A stretch of DNA of 64,000 nt, taken from positions 1 through 64,000 of the forward strand of contig CAMVJQ010000002.1 in NCBI GenBank assembly GCA_947167845.1, in the 5' to 3' direction. The notes under the pieces are model-generated. The model saw only the letters and a list, made by a program, of their open reading frames with translations. It did not search any database and had not been told where the DNA came from. Positions 33,362 through 43,117 of the stretch are shown one piece after another (within the stretch, counting starts at the first letter, position 1; every line of letters starts with the position of its first letter). The stretch is from an uncultured Prevotella sp. (GTDB lineage: Bacteria; Bacteroidota; Bacteroidia; Bacteroidales; Bacteroidaceae). Made by a program: the position numbers and the translations under genes.

Positions 33362-36049
33362 TTAGAACTCCTGTCCGAGGATGAAGTGGAAGTTGCTGCC
33401 ACCCTTCGAACGGCTGCCTGACTGATTGGTAGTCACGTAGTCGAAGCCATAGGCCCAGTCGATACCCATCAGGCCGACCATCGGGAGGAAGATGCGCACG
33501 CCCACACCGGCCGAACGCTTCATGTCGAAGGGGTTGAACTTGCCCGGTGACGACCAGGCATTACCTGCCTCCAGGAAGCCAAGGCCATAGATGGTGGTGT
33601 TGCCAAGCATGAAGGGATAGCGCAGTTCCAGGGTGAAACGGTCATAGGCGTATGAGTTGTACGAGGAGATCTGCTTGCCCTCCATCATGTCCTCATAGGC
33701 TGACGAGTAGGACAGCGAGCCGTTTTCATAACCGCGCAGGGCGATGGTCTCCTCTGCATAGCCATAACTGTAGCCGCTCATACCGTCGCCACCCACGTAG
33801 AAGGTCTCAAACGGTGAGCGCTTGTTGTTGTTGTAGGCGCCTAGCAGTCCCATCTCCACACGCGTCATCAGCACGAAGCACTTCGAACCGCCTGTGAGGG
33901 CAGTATAGGTTCTTGACTTGAATTTCCATTTGTGGTACTCAATCCAGCGGTAAACATCCTGGAGTTCGTCCTCGTAGGTTGCCGACTGGGTGTTCTTGGC
34001 CAGTTTAGAGTAGTCTTTCTTGTCGAAGAGCGACCAGGGCGGCGTCAGTGTGACGGAGGCTGTGAACTCGGAGCCGTGGCGCGGGAAGAGCGGATTGTCC
34101 GTTGAAGTACGTGCCAGTGTCAGGCCGAGGTTGATATTGTTACAGTTTCCGTTGTGGATATAGAAGTAACTCCAGTCGCGCAGCATATAGCGGGTGTAGC
34201 CGAGGGTGGCCTGTAACTGGAAGTAGTCGTCAGGCCAGCGGAGACGCTTACCCCAGCCGATGGAGGCGCCGAACACACGCATCGTCTTGTCGTCGTCGAG
34301 CATCGACTCGTAGTTGTAGGCATAGTTATTATACGAACCGTAGCCATAACTATACAGATAATAGTTGTTGTAGAACGAGTTGTTACGATAGTAACTGGAG
34401 ATGTCGCTCTGCTTGGAGTAGAAGGCACTGACATTGAAGGAGTTCGGACGTTTGCCCCCGAACCAGTTGGTGCCGTAGTTGGCGCTCAGTGAACTATAGT
34501 AACTACCGTTGGTCTGGAAACTGAAGCCCAATTGCTCTCCGTCGCCATAGGGCAGGATGCCGCGGTGCAGTTTGTTCTTTCCGAACAGGTTGCGGATGGA
34601 GAAGTTATTGAACTTGATACCGATACGGCCGATAATACCTGTCTGACCCCATCCGAGTGAGAACTCCAACTGGTCGTTCGACTTTTGTTCCAACTGCCAG
34701 TTGATGTCCACCGTGCCGTCCTCGCCGTTAGGCTTGATGTCCGGATTCACCTTCTCTGCATCAAAGAATCCCATAGAGGCGATTTCACGGGCGGAACGCA
34801 TGATGGCGTCTTTGTTGAACAGGTCGCCTGGTTTCGTACGTAGTTCGCGGCGTACCACTTCTTCGTAGAGGCGGTCGTTACCATAGATGCGCACATGATT
34901 CAGGCGGGCCTGAGGTCCTTCAACGATACGCATTTCCAGATCGATGGAGTCGCCGGTGATGTTCACTTCTACAGGGTCGATGTTGGAGAAAACATAACCG
35001 TTGTTGTAGTAGTAGTTGCCTGCGGCGTCATCGTCTTCCTTGAGTCGCTTGCTGATCTGCTTCTGGTTGTAGACGTCACCTTTCTTCATCCCCAGTACAG
35101 CGTTCAGGTAGTCGGTAGTCACCACAGTATTGCCCACCCAGGTGATATTGCGGATATGGTACTTGTCGCCCTCTTCAATTTTCACGAGCACGTTGACGTG
35201 CTTCTCGTCATTGTTCCAGACAGAGTCTTCGAGGATAGTGGCATCGCGGAATCCCAGTTCGTTGTATTTCTCTATCAACTTCTGTTTGGCTTCCTTATAG
35301 CGCTCGTCCGTGAACTTCTTCGACTTGAAGAGGTTAGCCAACTTGCCTGCCTCGTGGATCTTTCCAAAGGCACCCTTGGTGAAGAGGGTTCCCTTGATCT
35401 TCGAGTCTGTCAGTTTCTTGTTGCCGACCAGATAGATGTTACGCACCTTCATCTTGTCCTTCTTGTCGATGTCGATGTCGAGCACCACCTGCCCTTTGTT
35501 GTTGGGATCGTCGCGCTGTACGATGTTGATTTCGGCATTCTTGTAGCCCTTCTCGTCGAAGTATTTTTTTGCCAGGATTTTGGCGCGGTCAATCATGTTA
35601 GGCGTAATCTGGTTGCCCTTGATTATACCCAACTTGGACTCCATGTCCTCACGCTCCGACTTCTTAAGCCCCAGATAGTTGATGGTGCTCACACGGGGGC
35701 GCAGGGCCAGTGAGATACGCAAGTAGATCTTAGAGCCCACAATGGAGTCGGCACTGATCTGTGCCTTGGAGAAGAGGCCGTGGCGCCAATAGCGCTTCAC
35801 GGCTTCTGTAATCTGGTTGCCTGGCACTTCAATTTCTTGGCCGACGGTCAGGCCTGACAGACCAGTCAGCACATAGTCCTCATAGCCCTCGACACCCTCC
35901 ACAGCGATGCCGCCGATGGTGCATGTACGTGGCGTGCCCGCGTATGAGATGTCGGGATTGACAATCTTGTCCTGGGCGGAGGCAGTGAATAGTGAACAGT
36001 GAATAGTGAATAGTACAGCCAGTACTTTCACCATCCACGTCGCTTTCAT
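33362..36049 (-). CDS. bamA: outer membrane protein assembly factor BamA
   Basis: Central subunit of the machine that inserts beta-barrel proteins in the outer membrane. The protein of 895 residues has a signal peptide (MKATWMVKVLAVLFTIHCSL, FTASAQ), five POTRA repeats (about 45-420, for example IGGIAVEGVEGYEDYVLTGL) and a C-terminal barrel ending in FHFILGQEF, the aromatic-ended last strand. The conserved loop region MSGYSYGYAEETIALRGYEN is present. ATG 36049 begins a normal signal peptide, the longer frame does not. Part of the hydrophobic core is encoded by a 7-bp repeat at 35983-36014. Confidence 0.96.
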   Translation of the reverse strand: MKATWMVKVLAVLFTIHCSLFTASAQDKIVNPDISYAGTPRTCTIGGIAVEGVEGYEDYVLTGLSGLTVGQEIEVPGNQITEAVKRYWRHGLFSKAQISADSIVGSKIYLRISLALRPRVSTINYLGLKKSEREDMESKLGIIKGNQITPNMIDRAKILAKKYFDEKGYKNAEINIVQRDDPNNKGQVVLDIDIDKKDKMKVRNIYLVGNKKLTDSKIKGTLFTKGAFGKIHEAGKLANLFKSKKFTDERYKEAKQKLIEKYNELGFRDATILEDSVWNNDEKHVNVLVKIEEGDKYHIRNITWVGNTVVTTDYLNAVLGMKKGDVYNQKQISKRLKEDDDAAGNYYYNNGYVFSNIDPVEVNITGDSIDLEMRIVEGPQARLNHVRIYGNDRLYEEVVRRELRTKPGDLFNKDAIMRSAREIASMGFFDAEKVNPDIKPNGEDGTVDINWQLEQKSNDQLEFSLGWGQTGIIGRIGIKFNNFSIRNLFGKNKLHRGILPYGDGEQLGFSFQTNGSYYSSLSANYGTNWFGGKRPNSFNVSAFYSKQSDISSYYRNNSFYNNYYLYSYGYGSYNNYAYNYESMLDDDKTMRVFGASIGWGKRLRWPDDYFQLQATLGYTRYMLRDWSYFYIHNGNCNNINLGLTLARTSTDNPLFPRHGSEFTASVTLTPPWSLFDKKDYSKLAKNTQSATYEDELQDVYRWIEYHKWKFKSRTYTALTGGSKCFVLMTRVEMGLLGAYNNNKRSPFETFYVGGDGMSGYSYGYAEETIALRGYENGSLSYSSAYEDMMEGKQISSYNSYAYDRFTLELRYPFMLGNTTIYGLGFLEAGNAWSSPGKFNPFDMKRSAGVGVRIFLPMVGLMGIDWAYGFDYVTTNQSGSRSKGGSNFHFILGQEF

Positions 36050-36090
36050 GTCTCTATACCTTATTATATTATATAGCATTTTCTTGGATA

Positions 36091-36894
36091 CTATTTACTA
36101 TCACTTTTCACTTCTTCTGCCTCCACTTGTGCTTCTGTCTTTCCGAAACGGCGCTGGCGACCTTGGTAGTCGGCAATAGCCTTGTGCAGTTCAGCCTCGT
36201 CGAAGTCGGGCCAGTAGGTGTCACAGAAGTATAGTTCGCTGTAGGCAATTTGCCAGAGTAGATAATTGGATATGCGCAGTTCGCCACCTGTACGGATCAA
36301 CAGGTCCGGGTCGGGCATGAAGTTGGTCTCCAGATGCTCACAGATGGTCTCTTCTGTAATGTCCTGTGGGAAGATGCCACCAGTCTTTATGGTTTCCAGC
36401 CACTTCGAAGGGGTGGGGAGGTCAGTCTGGTCACGCACTTCTGCCACGATCTTCTTGACGGCCTCTGTAATTTCCCAACGACTGGAGTAACTCAGGGCGA
36501 TGACGGCTGTCATGCGGTCATTCTTGGCCGTATGCTCTTCAAGTTCCTCGATTTTCTCCAGCACCACGTCAGGCAGACGTTTCCTGTCGCCAATCATGCG
36601 GAAGCGTACGTTGTTCTTCATGAAGATCTCTTCCTCCAGCGAAGTGAGGATAAGCCCCATCAGGGCAGAGACTTCTTCGGCAGGACGGTTCCAGTTCTCA
36701 GTGGAGAAGGTGTAGAGAGTCAGGTATTTGACTCCCAGCCGTGTGCACTCTGAAGTGATCTTATGAACGGTATCGACACCAGCCTGATGGCCGAAACTGC
36801 GTTCCTTTCCGCGTTCGTTGGCCCAGCGCCCGTTGCCGTCCATGATGATGGCAATGTGCTGCGGAATGCGATTCATGTCCAGTTGCTCTGTCAT
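36091..36894 (-). CDS. uppS: isoprenyl (undecaprenyl diphosphate) synthase
   Basis: cis-Prenyltransferase that makes the lipid carrier for cell-wall synthesis. Signature [17 protein letters not shown] with catalytic Asp19, [14 protein letters not shown], and the C-terminal [19 protein letters not shown] are intact. 267 residues, slightly long because of a charged tail. It sits 41 bp before bamA and 3 bp after the DUF6089 gene, as in related genomes. Confidence 0.97.
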   Translation of the reverse strand: MTEQLDMNRIPQHIAIIMDGNGRWANERGKERSFGHQAGVDTVHKITSECTRLGVKYLTLYTFSTENWNRPAEEVSALMGLILTSLEEEIFMKNNVRFRMIGDRKRLPDVVLEKIEELEEHTAKNDRMTAVIALSYSSRWEITEAVKKIVAEVRDQTDLPTPSKWLETIKTGGIFPQDITEETICEHLETNFMPDPDLLIRTGGELRISNYLLWQIAYSELYFCDTYWPDFDEAELHKAIADYQGRQRRFGKTEAQVEAEEVKSDSK

Positions 36895-36897
36895 ATC

Positions 36898-37608
36898 TTA
36901 ATATCTGTCGTTGTTACACGTTTTACATTTGGCCCACAGGTCATAGGTGACTGCCAGTTGCAGTATGCTATAGCCGTCGGTGTTCTTGAAGATGCCGCTG
37001 CTCTGGATGCCGTAGGGGTCTTTGACCCCGTCGAGTTTGTCGTTCAGCGTGAAGTGCATCACCCACTCGGCTGTCAGGTTCAGACGGTCGCCTGCTTTGT
37101 ACTTCAGTCCCACTCCCACTGGGATGTTAATGGCCATACCGCCTTCAGGCTTGCCGTGGTGGGTGGCTCCCAGTCCCAGGATGATGCATGGCGTCAGGCG
37201 CTTGGCTCCTCTGTATTCCCGTCCTGTGCCGAAGGCCCAGAAGTTATACTCGATGCGGGCACTTGCGTCGATGAGTGTCTTGTCGAAGGCATACGGCTCT
37301 TCCTGTGGGTACCACGTCTTGACCTTGTCCGACGAGCCCTTGAGTTTGCCGAAGCCAACAGTCAGGCCCATCGACAGTCTCGGATTCATCCGATATTTGG
37401 CTATCAGTGCGCCCCAGGGCTGCATCCCTTTCAGGATATTGCCGTTGTAGTCTCCCACGTAGGCCACTGTCCCGAGTCCTGCTCCTATTTCCAGCCGGTA
37501 TTCCGGCTCTTCCTGTGCGTTGGCTGACAGCGAGAAGCGGGTGAAAGCAAAGAGCAGCAGTGAGATGACTGCCCTCCAGCGCCTTCTTTCTGTAGTCACG
37601 TCTCGCAT
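36898..37608 (-). CDS. DUF6089 outer-membrane beta-barrel protein
   Basis: 236 residues. A signal peptide ends at SLSANAQ, then EYRLEIGAGLGTVAYVGDYN and alternating amphipathic strands through to VTYDLWAKCK indicate a small outer-membrane barrel of the DUF6089 type. The family regularly precedes uppS and bamA in Bacteroidota, as here (3-bp gap). A role in envelope assembly is inferred only from that linkage. Confidence 0.85.
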   Translation of the reverse strand: MRDVTTERRRWRAVISLLLFAFTRFSLSANAQEEPEYRLEIGAGLGTVAYVGDYNGNILKGMQPWGALIAKYRMNPRLSMGLTVGFGKLKGSSDKVKTWYPQEEPYAFDKTLIDASARIEYNFWAFGTGREYRGAKRLTPCIILGLGATHHGKPEGGMAINIPVGVGLKYKAGDRLNLTAEWVMHFTLNDKLDGVKDPYGIQSSGIFKNTDGYSILQLAVTYDLWAKCKTCNNDRY

Positions 37609-37614
37609 CGGTCG

Positions 37615-38709
37615 CTATTTCTTGATGAACTTGCCGCGCCAGGTCTCATTGCTGTCCAGATAGTACAGCCACACATAGCCTTCGTCGTCGCCTTTGGCAA
37701 CCAGCCTTTGCCCGGCTTGTAGTTCTGTCGGCAGACTGTATTTGCTGTTCTTGTGCCAGGAGATGCCCTGGTCTCGGCTTTCGTATATACTGCCATCACT
37801 CTGAATGGCGAGAATTGCATCATTATGGTAGACAAGGCTGGTCATCTCTGCCGTCGGCAGGTAACCGGGATAATTCAGTTCGACAAGTTCGGAATTCATA
37901 TTCATGAGGCACACCCATGCACCGTTGTCGCCGTTATCGTCGGTGATTTTACGCCATACGGTATACATCTCGTCATAGAACTCGTCTTCCATCATGCCGA
38001 TGAGCAGGTGATATGTGCCGCCGGGAACGGTGCTGATCGGGAAACTGACGTATTGGAAACTGGAGACTGGCATTAGTGAGACATCTTCTGTAAGCGCTAT
38101 TTCCTCATCGCTCCAAGTCTGGCCATCGTCGATGGTCAGTTTGAATGTCCTGTCTTCCAGTTCCTTGACTGCTACACTTTTGATGTCAGGCGTCGTGTTT
38201 GGCATCTTCTCCCATTTGAATCTGTTGTAGTCGCCTTTCTTGACGTTCACTTCCACGGTATAGGCGCGGTATTTCTGTAGTGTATTGTTGTAGGCACGGA
38301 ATTCCCTCGGCGATGTGAAGTCGATGGAGTCAGTGCTGCTGTATGTTTTCAGTGAGTCGTTGTCTATGTTCTTGATGACGATATTCCCTGTATAGGTGCT
38401 CTTGGTCACTGACACCAGCACGTGCTTCAGGTCGCAGTCTTCAGGCAGCGAGTCGGTATTGTAAATCTTTCGCTGGTAGTGGTCGATGGAGAATGGATAA
38501 CTTTTCACTGTCAGAGTGCTCTTGACGATGGTGTCGTTGCCATTTTTGTTAGTCGTTGGAGTATAGCGGTTGACGGCCGTGAGTGAGAAGCCCGTGATAG
38601 CGGTCTCGTTGTAATTGGCGACAGTTGTCGTGTCAGAGTCCTTAAGACACGAGACGAGGCCCAGCAGGATCACCATCAGGAGACAGAGCGTATTGATATA
38701 TCTTTTCAT
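37615..38709 (-). CDS. DUF6242 lipoprotein
   Basis: 364 residues: signal peptide MKRYINTLCLLMVILLGLVSC with Cys21, then a beta-rich N-terminal domain, and a C-terminal part with repeated blade-like strands (DEFYDEMYTVWRKI, DGSIYESRDQGISWHK, GDDEGYVWLYYLDS) suggesting a beta-propeller. This matches the DUF6242 family of Bacteroidota, of unknown function, usually a few bases from DUF6089. ATG 38709 gives the standard signal peptide. Confidence 0.82.
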   Translation of the reverse strand: MKRYINTLCLLMVILLGLVSCLKDSDTTTVANYNETAITGFSLTAVNRYTPTTNKNGNDTIVKSTLTVKSYPFSIDHYQRKIYNTDSLPEDCDLKHVLVSVTKSTYTGNIVIKNIDNDSLKTYSSTDSIDFTSPREFRAYNNTLQKYRAYTVEVNVKKGDYNRFKWEKMPNTTPDIKSVAVKELEDRTFKLTIDDGQTWSDEEIALTEDVSLMPVSSFQYVSFPISTVPGGTYHLLIGMMEDEFYDEMYTVWRKITDDNGDNGAWVCLMNMNSELVELNYPGYLPTAEMTSLVYHNDAILAIQSDGSIYESRDQGISWHKNSKYSLPTELQAGQRLVAKGDDEGYVWLYYLDSNETWRGKFIKK

Positions 38710-38870
38710 CGATTTCTGAATTACCAAATTATTGTCAATGCAACCGACTTATGCCAATTGCGGCTGCAAATTTACGCACAATTCCTCAAAAATAAGTCAT
38801 TTTCACCTTATAATTAAAGAAAATATGTTATAATTTGACCGATTTTAAGTTAGTTTAGTGTTTTAAAACC

Positions 38871-38906
38871 AAAAAGAGCGTGGTATGAATCACTCACCCC
38901 ACGCTC
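38871..38906 (-). terminator. terminator of the 31-residue peptide gene
   Basis: On the minus strand GAGCGTGG (38899-38906 side) pairs with CCACGCTC, and the stem is followed by TTTTTGGTTTT. It ends 4 bp after the small gene. Confidence 0.75.
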
Positions 38907-38909
38907 CTT

Positions 38910-39005
38910 TCAACGGACGTTGGTATGTATGAGTGTAAAAATACTCAATGCCATTGCCACAGCAACTGTTACCAGCATCATCGTTGTTTGAAAATCTAAT
39001 AACAT
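38910..39005 (-). CDS. 31-residue single-pass membrane peptide
   Basis: Start at 39005: MLLDFQTTMMLVTVAVAMAL then SIFTLIHTNVR. One hydrophobic helix of about 20 residues with a short polar head and basic end, as in small bacterial membrane proteins or type I toxins. It is flanked by a promoter element (TACCTTTG at 39076-39083), an AAGG-type ribosome site, and a terminator with T-run, so it is a complete transcription unit in an otherwise empty gap between DUF6242 and pckA. No family recognised. Confidence 0.6.
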   Translation of the reverse strand: MLLDFQTTMMLVTVAVAMALSIFTLIHTNVR

Positions 39006-39075
39006 AATCTTTACCTTAAAAAATGTATTAACTACTAACCTAATGAATAACTTTGTAATCTCACGATCACGGATG

Positions 39076-39083
39076 CAAAGGTA
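39076..39083 (-). promoter_or_regulatory. -7 element of the small membrane peptide gene
   Basis: TACCTTTG on the minus strand, 71 bp before the ATG. Just upstream (39089-39118) lie four copies of the heptamer GAAGAAT. Confidence 0.55.
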
Positions 39084-39162
39084 CTAAGAAAATGAAGAAT
39101 GAAGAATGAAGAATGAAGAATTTGCTGCCGCCATTCCTTCTTTTTGACTTATATCAAAAAAA

Positions 39163-39192
39163 GATTGGCTACGCCCGAAAGCGTAGCCAATC
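39163..39192 (-). terminator. terminator of pckA
   Basis: 12-bp perfect stem GATTGGCTACGC/GCGTAGCCAATC with a 6-nt loop, followed on the minus strand by seven T. It starts 33 bp after the pckA stop. Confidence 0.9.
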
Positions 39193-39224
39193 CTCTTATT
39201 TGTCGAAATTTCACTCTTCACTTC

Positions 39225-40838
39225 TTACAGTTTCGGACCTGCAGCGACGAGAGCCTTACCAGCCTCGTTGCCCTCGTACTTCTTGAAGTTCTTGATGAAG
39301 CGGCCAGCGAGATCCTTGGCCTTCTCCTCCCACTCGTCACGGTTCTGATAGGTGTCGCGAGGATCAAGGATGCCCCATGCCACACCATTGAGCTGTGTGG
39401 GAACCTCGAAGTCGAAGTAAGGAATCTTCTTGGTGGGAGCGTTCAGGATGTCGCCACCGAGGATAGCGTCGATGATGCCACGTGTATCCTTGATAGAGAT
39501 ACGCTTGCCAGTGCCGTTCCAACCGGTGTTCACCAGATAGGCCTTGGCACCGCTCTTCTCCATCTTCTTAACCAGTTCCTCAGCATACTTTGTGGGGTGC
39601 AACTCGAGGAATGCCTGGCCGAAGCAAGCAGAGAATGTAGGAGTAGGCTCGGTGATACCACGCTCTGTGCCTGCCAACTTGGCTGTGAAACCAGAGAGGA
39701 AGTAGTACTTGGTCTGCTCCGGAGTCAGGATAGATACTGGGGGCAGCACGCCGAATGCGTCGGCTGAGAGGAAGATCACGTTCTTGGCGTCAGGACCTGC
39801 GCTCTTGCCATTTACCTTCTTGGCGATCTTCTCGATGTGGTCGATAGGATAAGACACGCGGGTGTTCTCGGTTACGCTCTTGTCTGCGAAGTCGATCTTG
39901 CCGTTAGCGTCAACAGTGACGTTCTCCAGCAGGGCGTCGCGGCGGATAGCGTTGTAGATGTCGGGCTCGCTCTCCTTGTCGAGGTTGATGACCTTGGCAT
40001 AGCAGCCGCCCTCGAGGTTGAACACACCCTCGTCGTCCCATCCGTGCTCGTCGTCACCGATCAACAGACGCTTCGGATCGGTAGAGAGCGTGGTCTTACC
40101 TGTACCAGACAGACCGAAGAAGATGGCGGTGTTCTTACCTTCCATATCGGTGTTGGCAGAGCAGTGCATTGAAGCGATACCCTGCAGCGGCAGATAGTAG
40201 TTCTGCATAGAGAACATGCCCTTCTTCATCTCACCGCCATACCAGGTGTTGATGATGCACTGCTCACGGGTAGTGGTGTTGAAGGCAACACAAGTCTCTG
40301 AGTTCAGACCCAGTTCCTTGTAGTTCTCAACCTTTGCCTTTGAAGCGTTGTAGATTACGAAGTTAGGCTTGAAATTCTCCAGTTCCTCAGCGGTAGGCTG
40401 GATGAACATGTTCTTTACGAAGTGAGCCTGCCAAGCAACCTCCACGATGAAGCGCACGGCCAGACGGGTAGCCTCGTTGGCACCGCAGAAAGCATCCACC
40501 ACGTACAACTCCTTGTTGCAGAGTTCCTTGATGGCAATCTCCTTAACCTTGGCCCAGACCTCCTCGCTCATGGGGTGGTTGTCGTTCTTATACTCCTCAG
40601 TGGTCCACCATACCTTATCCTCGCTCTGTGCATCCTTTACGATGTACTTGTCCTTAGGCGAACGACCAGTGTAGATACCAGTCATCACGTTCACGGCATT
40701 GAGTTCGGTGTTTACGCCCTTGTCGTATCCCTCGAGACCTGCCTTTGTCTCCTCTGCGAAGAGGTACTCATACGATGGATTGTGAGCAATCACGGTAGAA
40801 CCCGTGATGCCATACTGAGTCAAATCTAACTTTGCCAT
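39225..40838 (-). CDS. pckA: phosphoenolpyruvate carboxykinase (ATP)
   Basis: Interconverts oxaloacetate and phosphoenolpyruvate; in Bacteroidales it fixes CO2 on the route to succinate. The kinase-1a loop [11 protein letters not shown], the metal-binding [10 protein letters not shown] and [14 protein letters not shown] are present and the length of 537 is standard. It is monocistronic: promoter TAACTTTG at 40894-40901 with a TTGC 19 bp upstream, and a strong terminator after the stop. Confidence 0.97.
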   Translation of the reverse strand: MAKLDLTQYGITGSTVIAHNPSYEYLFAEETKAGLEGYDKGVNTELNAVNVMTGIYTGRSPKDKYIVKDAQSEDKVWWTTEEYKNDNHPMSEEVWAKVKEIAIKELCNKELYVVDAFCGANEATRLAVRFIVEVAWQAHFVKNMFIQPTAEELENFKPNFVIYNASKAKVENYKELGLNSETCVAFNTTTREQCIINTWYGGEMKKGMFSMQNYYLPLQGIASMHCSANTDMEGKNTAIFFGLSGTGKTTLSTDPKRLLIGDDEHGWDDEGVFNLEGGCYAKVINLDKESEPDIYNAIRRDALLENVTVDANGKIDFADKSVTENTRVSYPIDHIEKIAKKVNGKSAGPDAKNVIFLSADAFGVLPPVSILTPEQTKYYFLSGFTAKLAGTERGITEPTPTFSACFGQAFLELHPTKYAEELVKKMEKSGAKAYLVNTGWNGTGKRISIKDTRGIIDAILGGDILNAPTKKIPYFDFEVPTQLNGVAWGILDPRDTYQNRDEWEEKAKDLAGRFIKNFKKYEGNEAGKALVAAGPKL

Positions 40839-40893
40839 ATTACTAATTCCTATTTTTAAGTTAATATTATCCTTGTTATTTTCTAATCGGCTG

Positions 40894-40924
40894 CAAAGTT
40901 ACGAAATAATTCACAATTAGCAAT
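40894..40924 (-). promoter_or_regulatory. Bacteroidota promoter for pckA
   Basis: TAACTTTG at 40894-40901 on the minus strand, with a TTG at the -33 position. The segment upstream contains CACAATT-type heptamer repeats. Confidence 0.6.
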
Positions 40925-40986
40925 TCACATTTCACAATTATTTGCGCGCACACAATTCTTTTTAGGTTAAAGTATTTAAAAATAGA

Positions 40987-41016
40987 TGTCGGAGTGACAC
41001 TTTTGCCACTCCGACA
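40987..41016 (-). terminator. terminator of the GH32-permease-fructokinase operon
   Basis: A perfect 10-bp stem TGTCGGAGTG/CACTCCGACA with 10-nt loop, followed on the minus strand by TCTATTTTTAAA. It lies 21 bp after the fructokinase stop. Confidence 0.85.
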
Positions 41017-41037
41017 TAACAATTGAAAGGTCTGTTT

Positions 41038-41916
41038 TCAGCCCTTCAGCCGATCGGGGACTACGGGCATCGCTCCATTCTGCGTGCAGACGAAGGCGCT
41101 GACCTGAACAGCCGTCTTGTGAGCCTCGGGCACGGGCTTACCGTTGAGGATGCTGCCCACGAACGAACCCGTGAAAGAGTCGCCGGCACCCACGGTATCG
41201 GCTACCTCTACCTTTGGGGTTTCCTGGAATGACATCTGTCCCGGCGTGAACACATACGAGCCGTTGGTGCCACATGTCAGCACCAGCATATCGAGGTCAT
41301 ACTTCCCGAGGATGAGCCAGCACTTGTTCTCAATGTCGAGACCGGGATAACCGAACATACGTCCGATGAGTACCAATTCTTCATCGTTGATCTTTAAGAT
41401 GTTGCAGCGTTTCAGCGACTCCTTGATGACCTCCTTGGTGTAGAACTGCTGACGCAGGTTGATGTCGAATATCTTGATGCAGTCTGCGGGCGTGTCATCG
41501 AGGAATTTGTGGATATTCTCTCGGCTAACCACGTTGCGCTGAGCCAGCGAGCCGAAGCAGACGGCACGGGCATTCTTGGCAATCTCCTTCATCTCATCGG
41601 TGTAGGGGATATTGTCCCAGGCCACGTTCTCTTTGATGTCGTAAGTAGGGATGCCATCACCTGTCAGTGTCACCTGTACAGTGCCGGTAGGATAGGGTAC
41701 ACTTGGCATCAGATAATTCAGACTGTGCTCTTTCAGAGCCTCAATGGTCTCTTCGGCCAGTTTGTCCTCGCCGAGTGCGCTGACGGCAATCGTATTGTCC
41801 ATGCCAAGGAACTGTCCTGCGTGATAAGCGAAATTGGCAGGGGCGCCACCCAGTTTCTTTCCTTCGGGAAGTACATCCCACAGTGCCTCTCCGAGGCCTA
41901 CGATATATCTTTTCAT
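41038..41916 (-). CDS. PfkB-family fructokinase
   Basis: Phosphorylates fructose entering from the permease next door. 292 residues with the sugar-binding GGAPANFAYH at 23-32 and the second PfkB signature DTVGAGDSF, catalytic Asp246. It is the last gene of the GH32-permease-kinase operon (19 bp after the permease) and ends at a strong terminator. The location in a fructan locus makes fructose the likely substrate; sequence alone would allow other ketohexoses. Confidence 0.93.
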   Translation of the reverse strand: MKRYIVGLGEALWDVLPEGKKLGGAPANFAYHAGQFLGMDNTIAVSALGEDKLAEETIEALKEHSLNYLMPSVPYPTGTVQVTLTGDGIPTYDIKENVAWDNIPYTDEMKEIAKNARAVCFGSLAQRNVVSRENIHKFLDDTPADCIKIFDINLRQQFYTKEVIKESLKRCNILKINDEELVLIGRMFGYPGLDIENKCWLILGKYDLDMLVLTCGTNGSYVFTPGQMSFQETPKVEVADTVGAGDSFTGSFVGSILNGKPVPEAHKTAVQVSAFVCTQNGAMPVVPDRLKG

Positions 41917-41935
41917 AAGTTTAAGTTATTTGGTT

Positions 41936-43096
41936 TTATGCATTTTTTACTTTATTGATGTAGGTGAAGAGATAGACGACACCGATGGCCATGACGACGA
42001 CGGCACCAGCCTGTCCGATGGCATCACTGGCGAAGCCCATCAGCAAGGGGAATACGGTTCCGCCGAAGAGTCCCATGATCATCAGACCGCTGACCTCATT
42101 CTGCTTCTGTGGCATTGAGGTGAGTGCCTGGGCAAAGCAGATTGAGAAGATATTGGAGTTGCCGTAGCCGACGAGGGCGATAGCCGTGTAGAGCATCCAT
42201 TTCTCTGTGCCGATGAAGAGGCCGCACATCGAGAGGGCCATCATGCAGACACTGATAATGAAGAACGTGCGGTTGGGCAGTACGCGGAGGAAGAAGGAGC
42301 CCGTCAGGCAGCCAATCGTACGGAAGATGAAGTAGAGGCTGGTGGCGAAGGCAGCATCGTTGAGGGTCATACCCAAACGCTCCATCAGGATCTTCGGGGC
42401 AGTGGTATTCGTACCCACGTCAATACCAACATGGCACATGATGCCGAAGAACGACAGCAGCACGATAGGCGTGCCCAGCAGTTTGAAGCACTCGCCAAAG
42501 GTAGAGGCTTTGCCTTCCATCTTCTCTTCTTCGATAGGTGTCACACCCAGCAGCACTGTGGCCAGGATGCCTACAACGAAGTAGATGCCGAAGAGGATTC
42601 GCCAGTCATAACCGAAGGAAGGGATGACCTGTGTGGCACCCCACATGGCCAGATAGGGAGCGAGGAACGAGGCGATGGCCTTGATGAACTGGCCGAAGGT
42701 GAGTGTTGAGGCCAGGTTGCCGCCACCCATCACCGTCGATACCAGCGGGTTGAGTGAGGTCTGCATCAGGGCATTGCCGATGCCCAGCAGCGAGAAGGCG
42801 CATAGCATAATCGGGAAGTTCTCGCCAAAGAGTGGCAGCAGCAGCGACAGTACGGTCACCACCAGTGAGAGGAGTACGGTGTTCTTACGGCCGATCTTGT
42901 TCATCAGCATACCTGTGGGCACACTGAAGATCAGGAACCAGAAGAACACAAGGGAGGGGAAGATGTTGGCCACGGAGTCGGTCAACTGAAGGTCTTCCTT
43001 CACGTAGTTGGATGCAATGCCTACCAGGTCAACGAAGCCCATGGCGAAGAAGCAGAGCATCACTGGCAGAATCGCCATTTTGTTAGTCTTACTCAT
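41936..43096 (-). CDS. MFS sugar permease (FucP/GluP-like)
   Basis: 386 residues with twelve predicted helices and the MFS loop between helices 2 and 3 (GMLMNKIGRKNTVLL). The start MAILPVMLCFFAMGFVDLVG resembles the fucose/glucose-galactose permease group. Lying between GH32 (21 bp) and fructokinase (19 bp), it most likely imports fructose, or short fructo-oligosaccharides, across the inner membrane. Confidence 0.9.
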   Translation of the reverse strand: MSKTNKMAILPVMLCFFAMGFVDLVGIASNYVKEDLQLTDSVANIFPSLVFFWFLIFSVPTGMLMNKIGRKNTVLLSLVVTVLSLLLPLFGENFPIMLCAFSLLGIGNALMQTSLNPLVSTVMGGGNLASTLTFGQFIKAIASFLAPYLAMWGATQVIPSFGYDWRILFGIYFVVGILATVLLGVTPIEEEKMEGKASTFGECFKLLGTPIVLLSFFGIMCHVGIDVGTNTTAPKILMERLGMTLNDAAFATSLYFIFRTIGCLTGSFFLRVLPNRTFFIISVCMMALSMCGLFIGTEKWMLYTAIALVGYGNSNIFSICFAQALTSMPQKQNEVSGLMIMGLFGGTVFPLLMGFASDAIGQAGAVVVMAIGVVYLFTYINKVKNA

Positions 43097-43117
43097 GATT
43101 GTTATAATTCTTGATTC

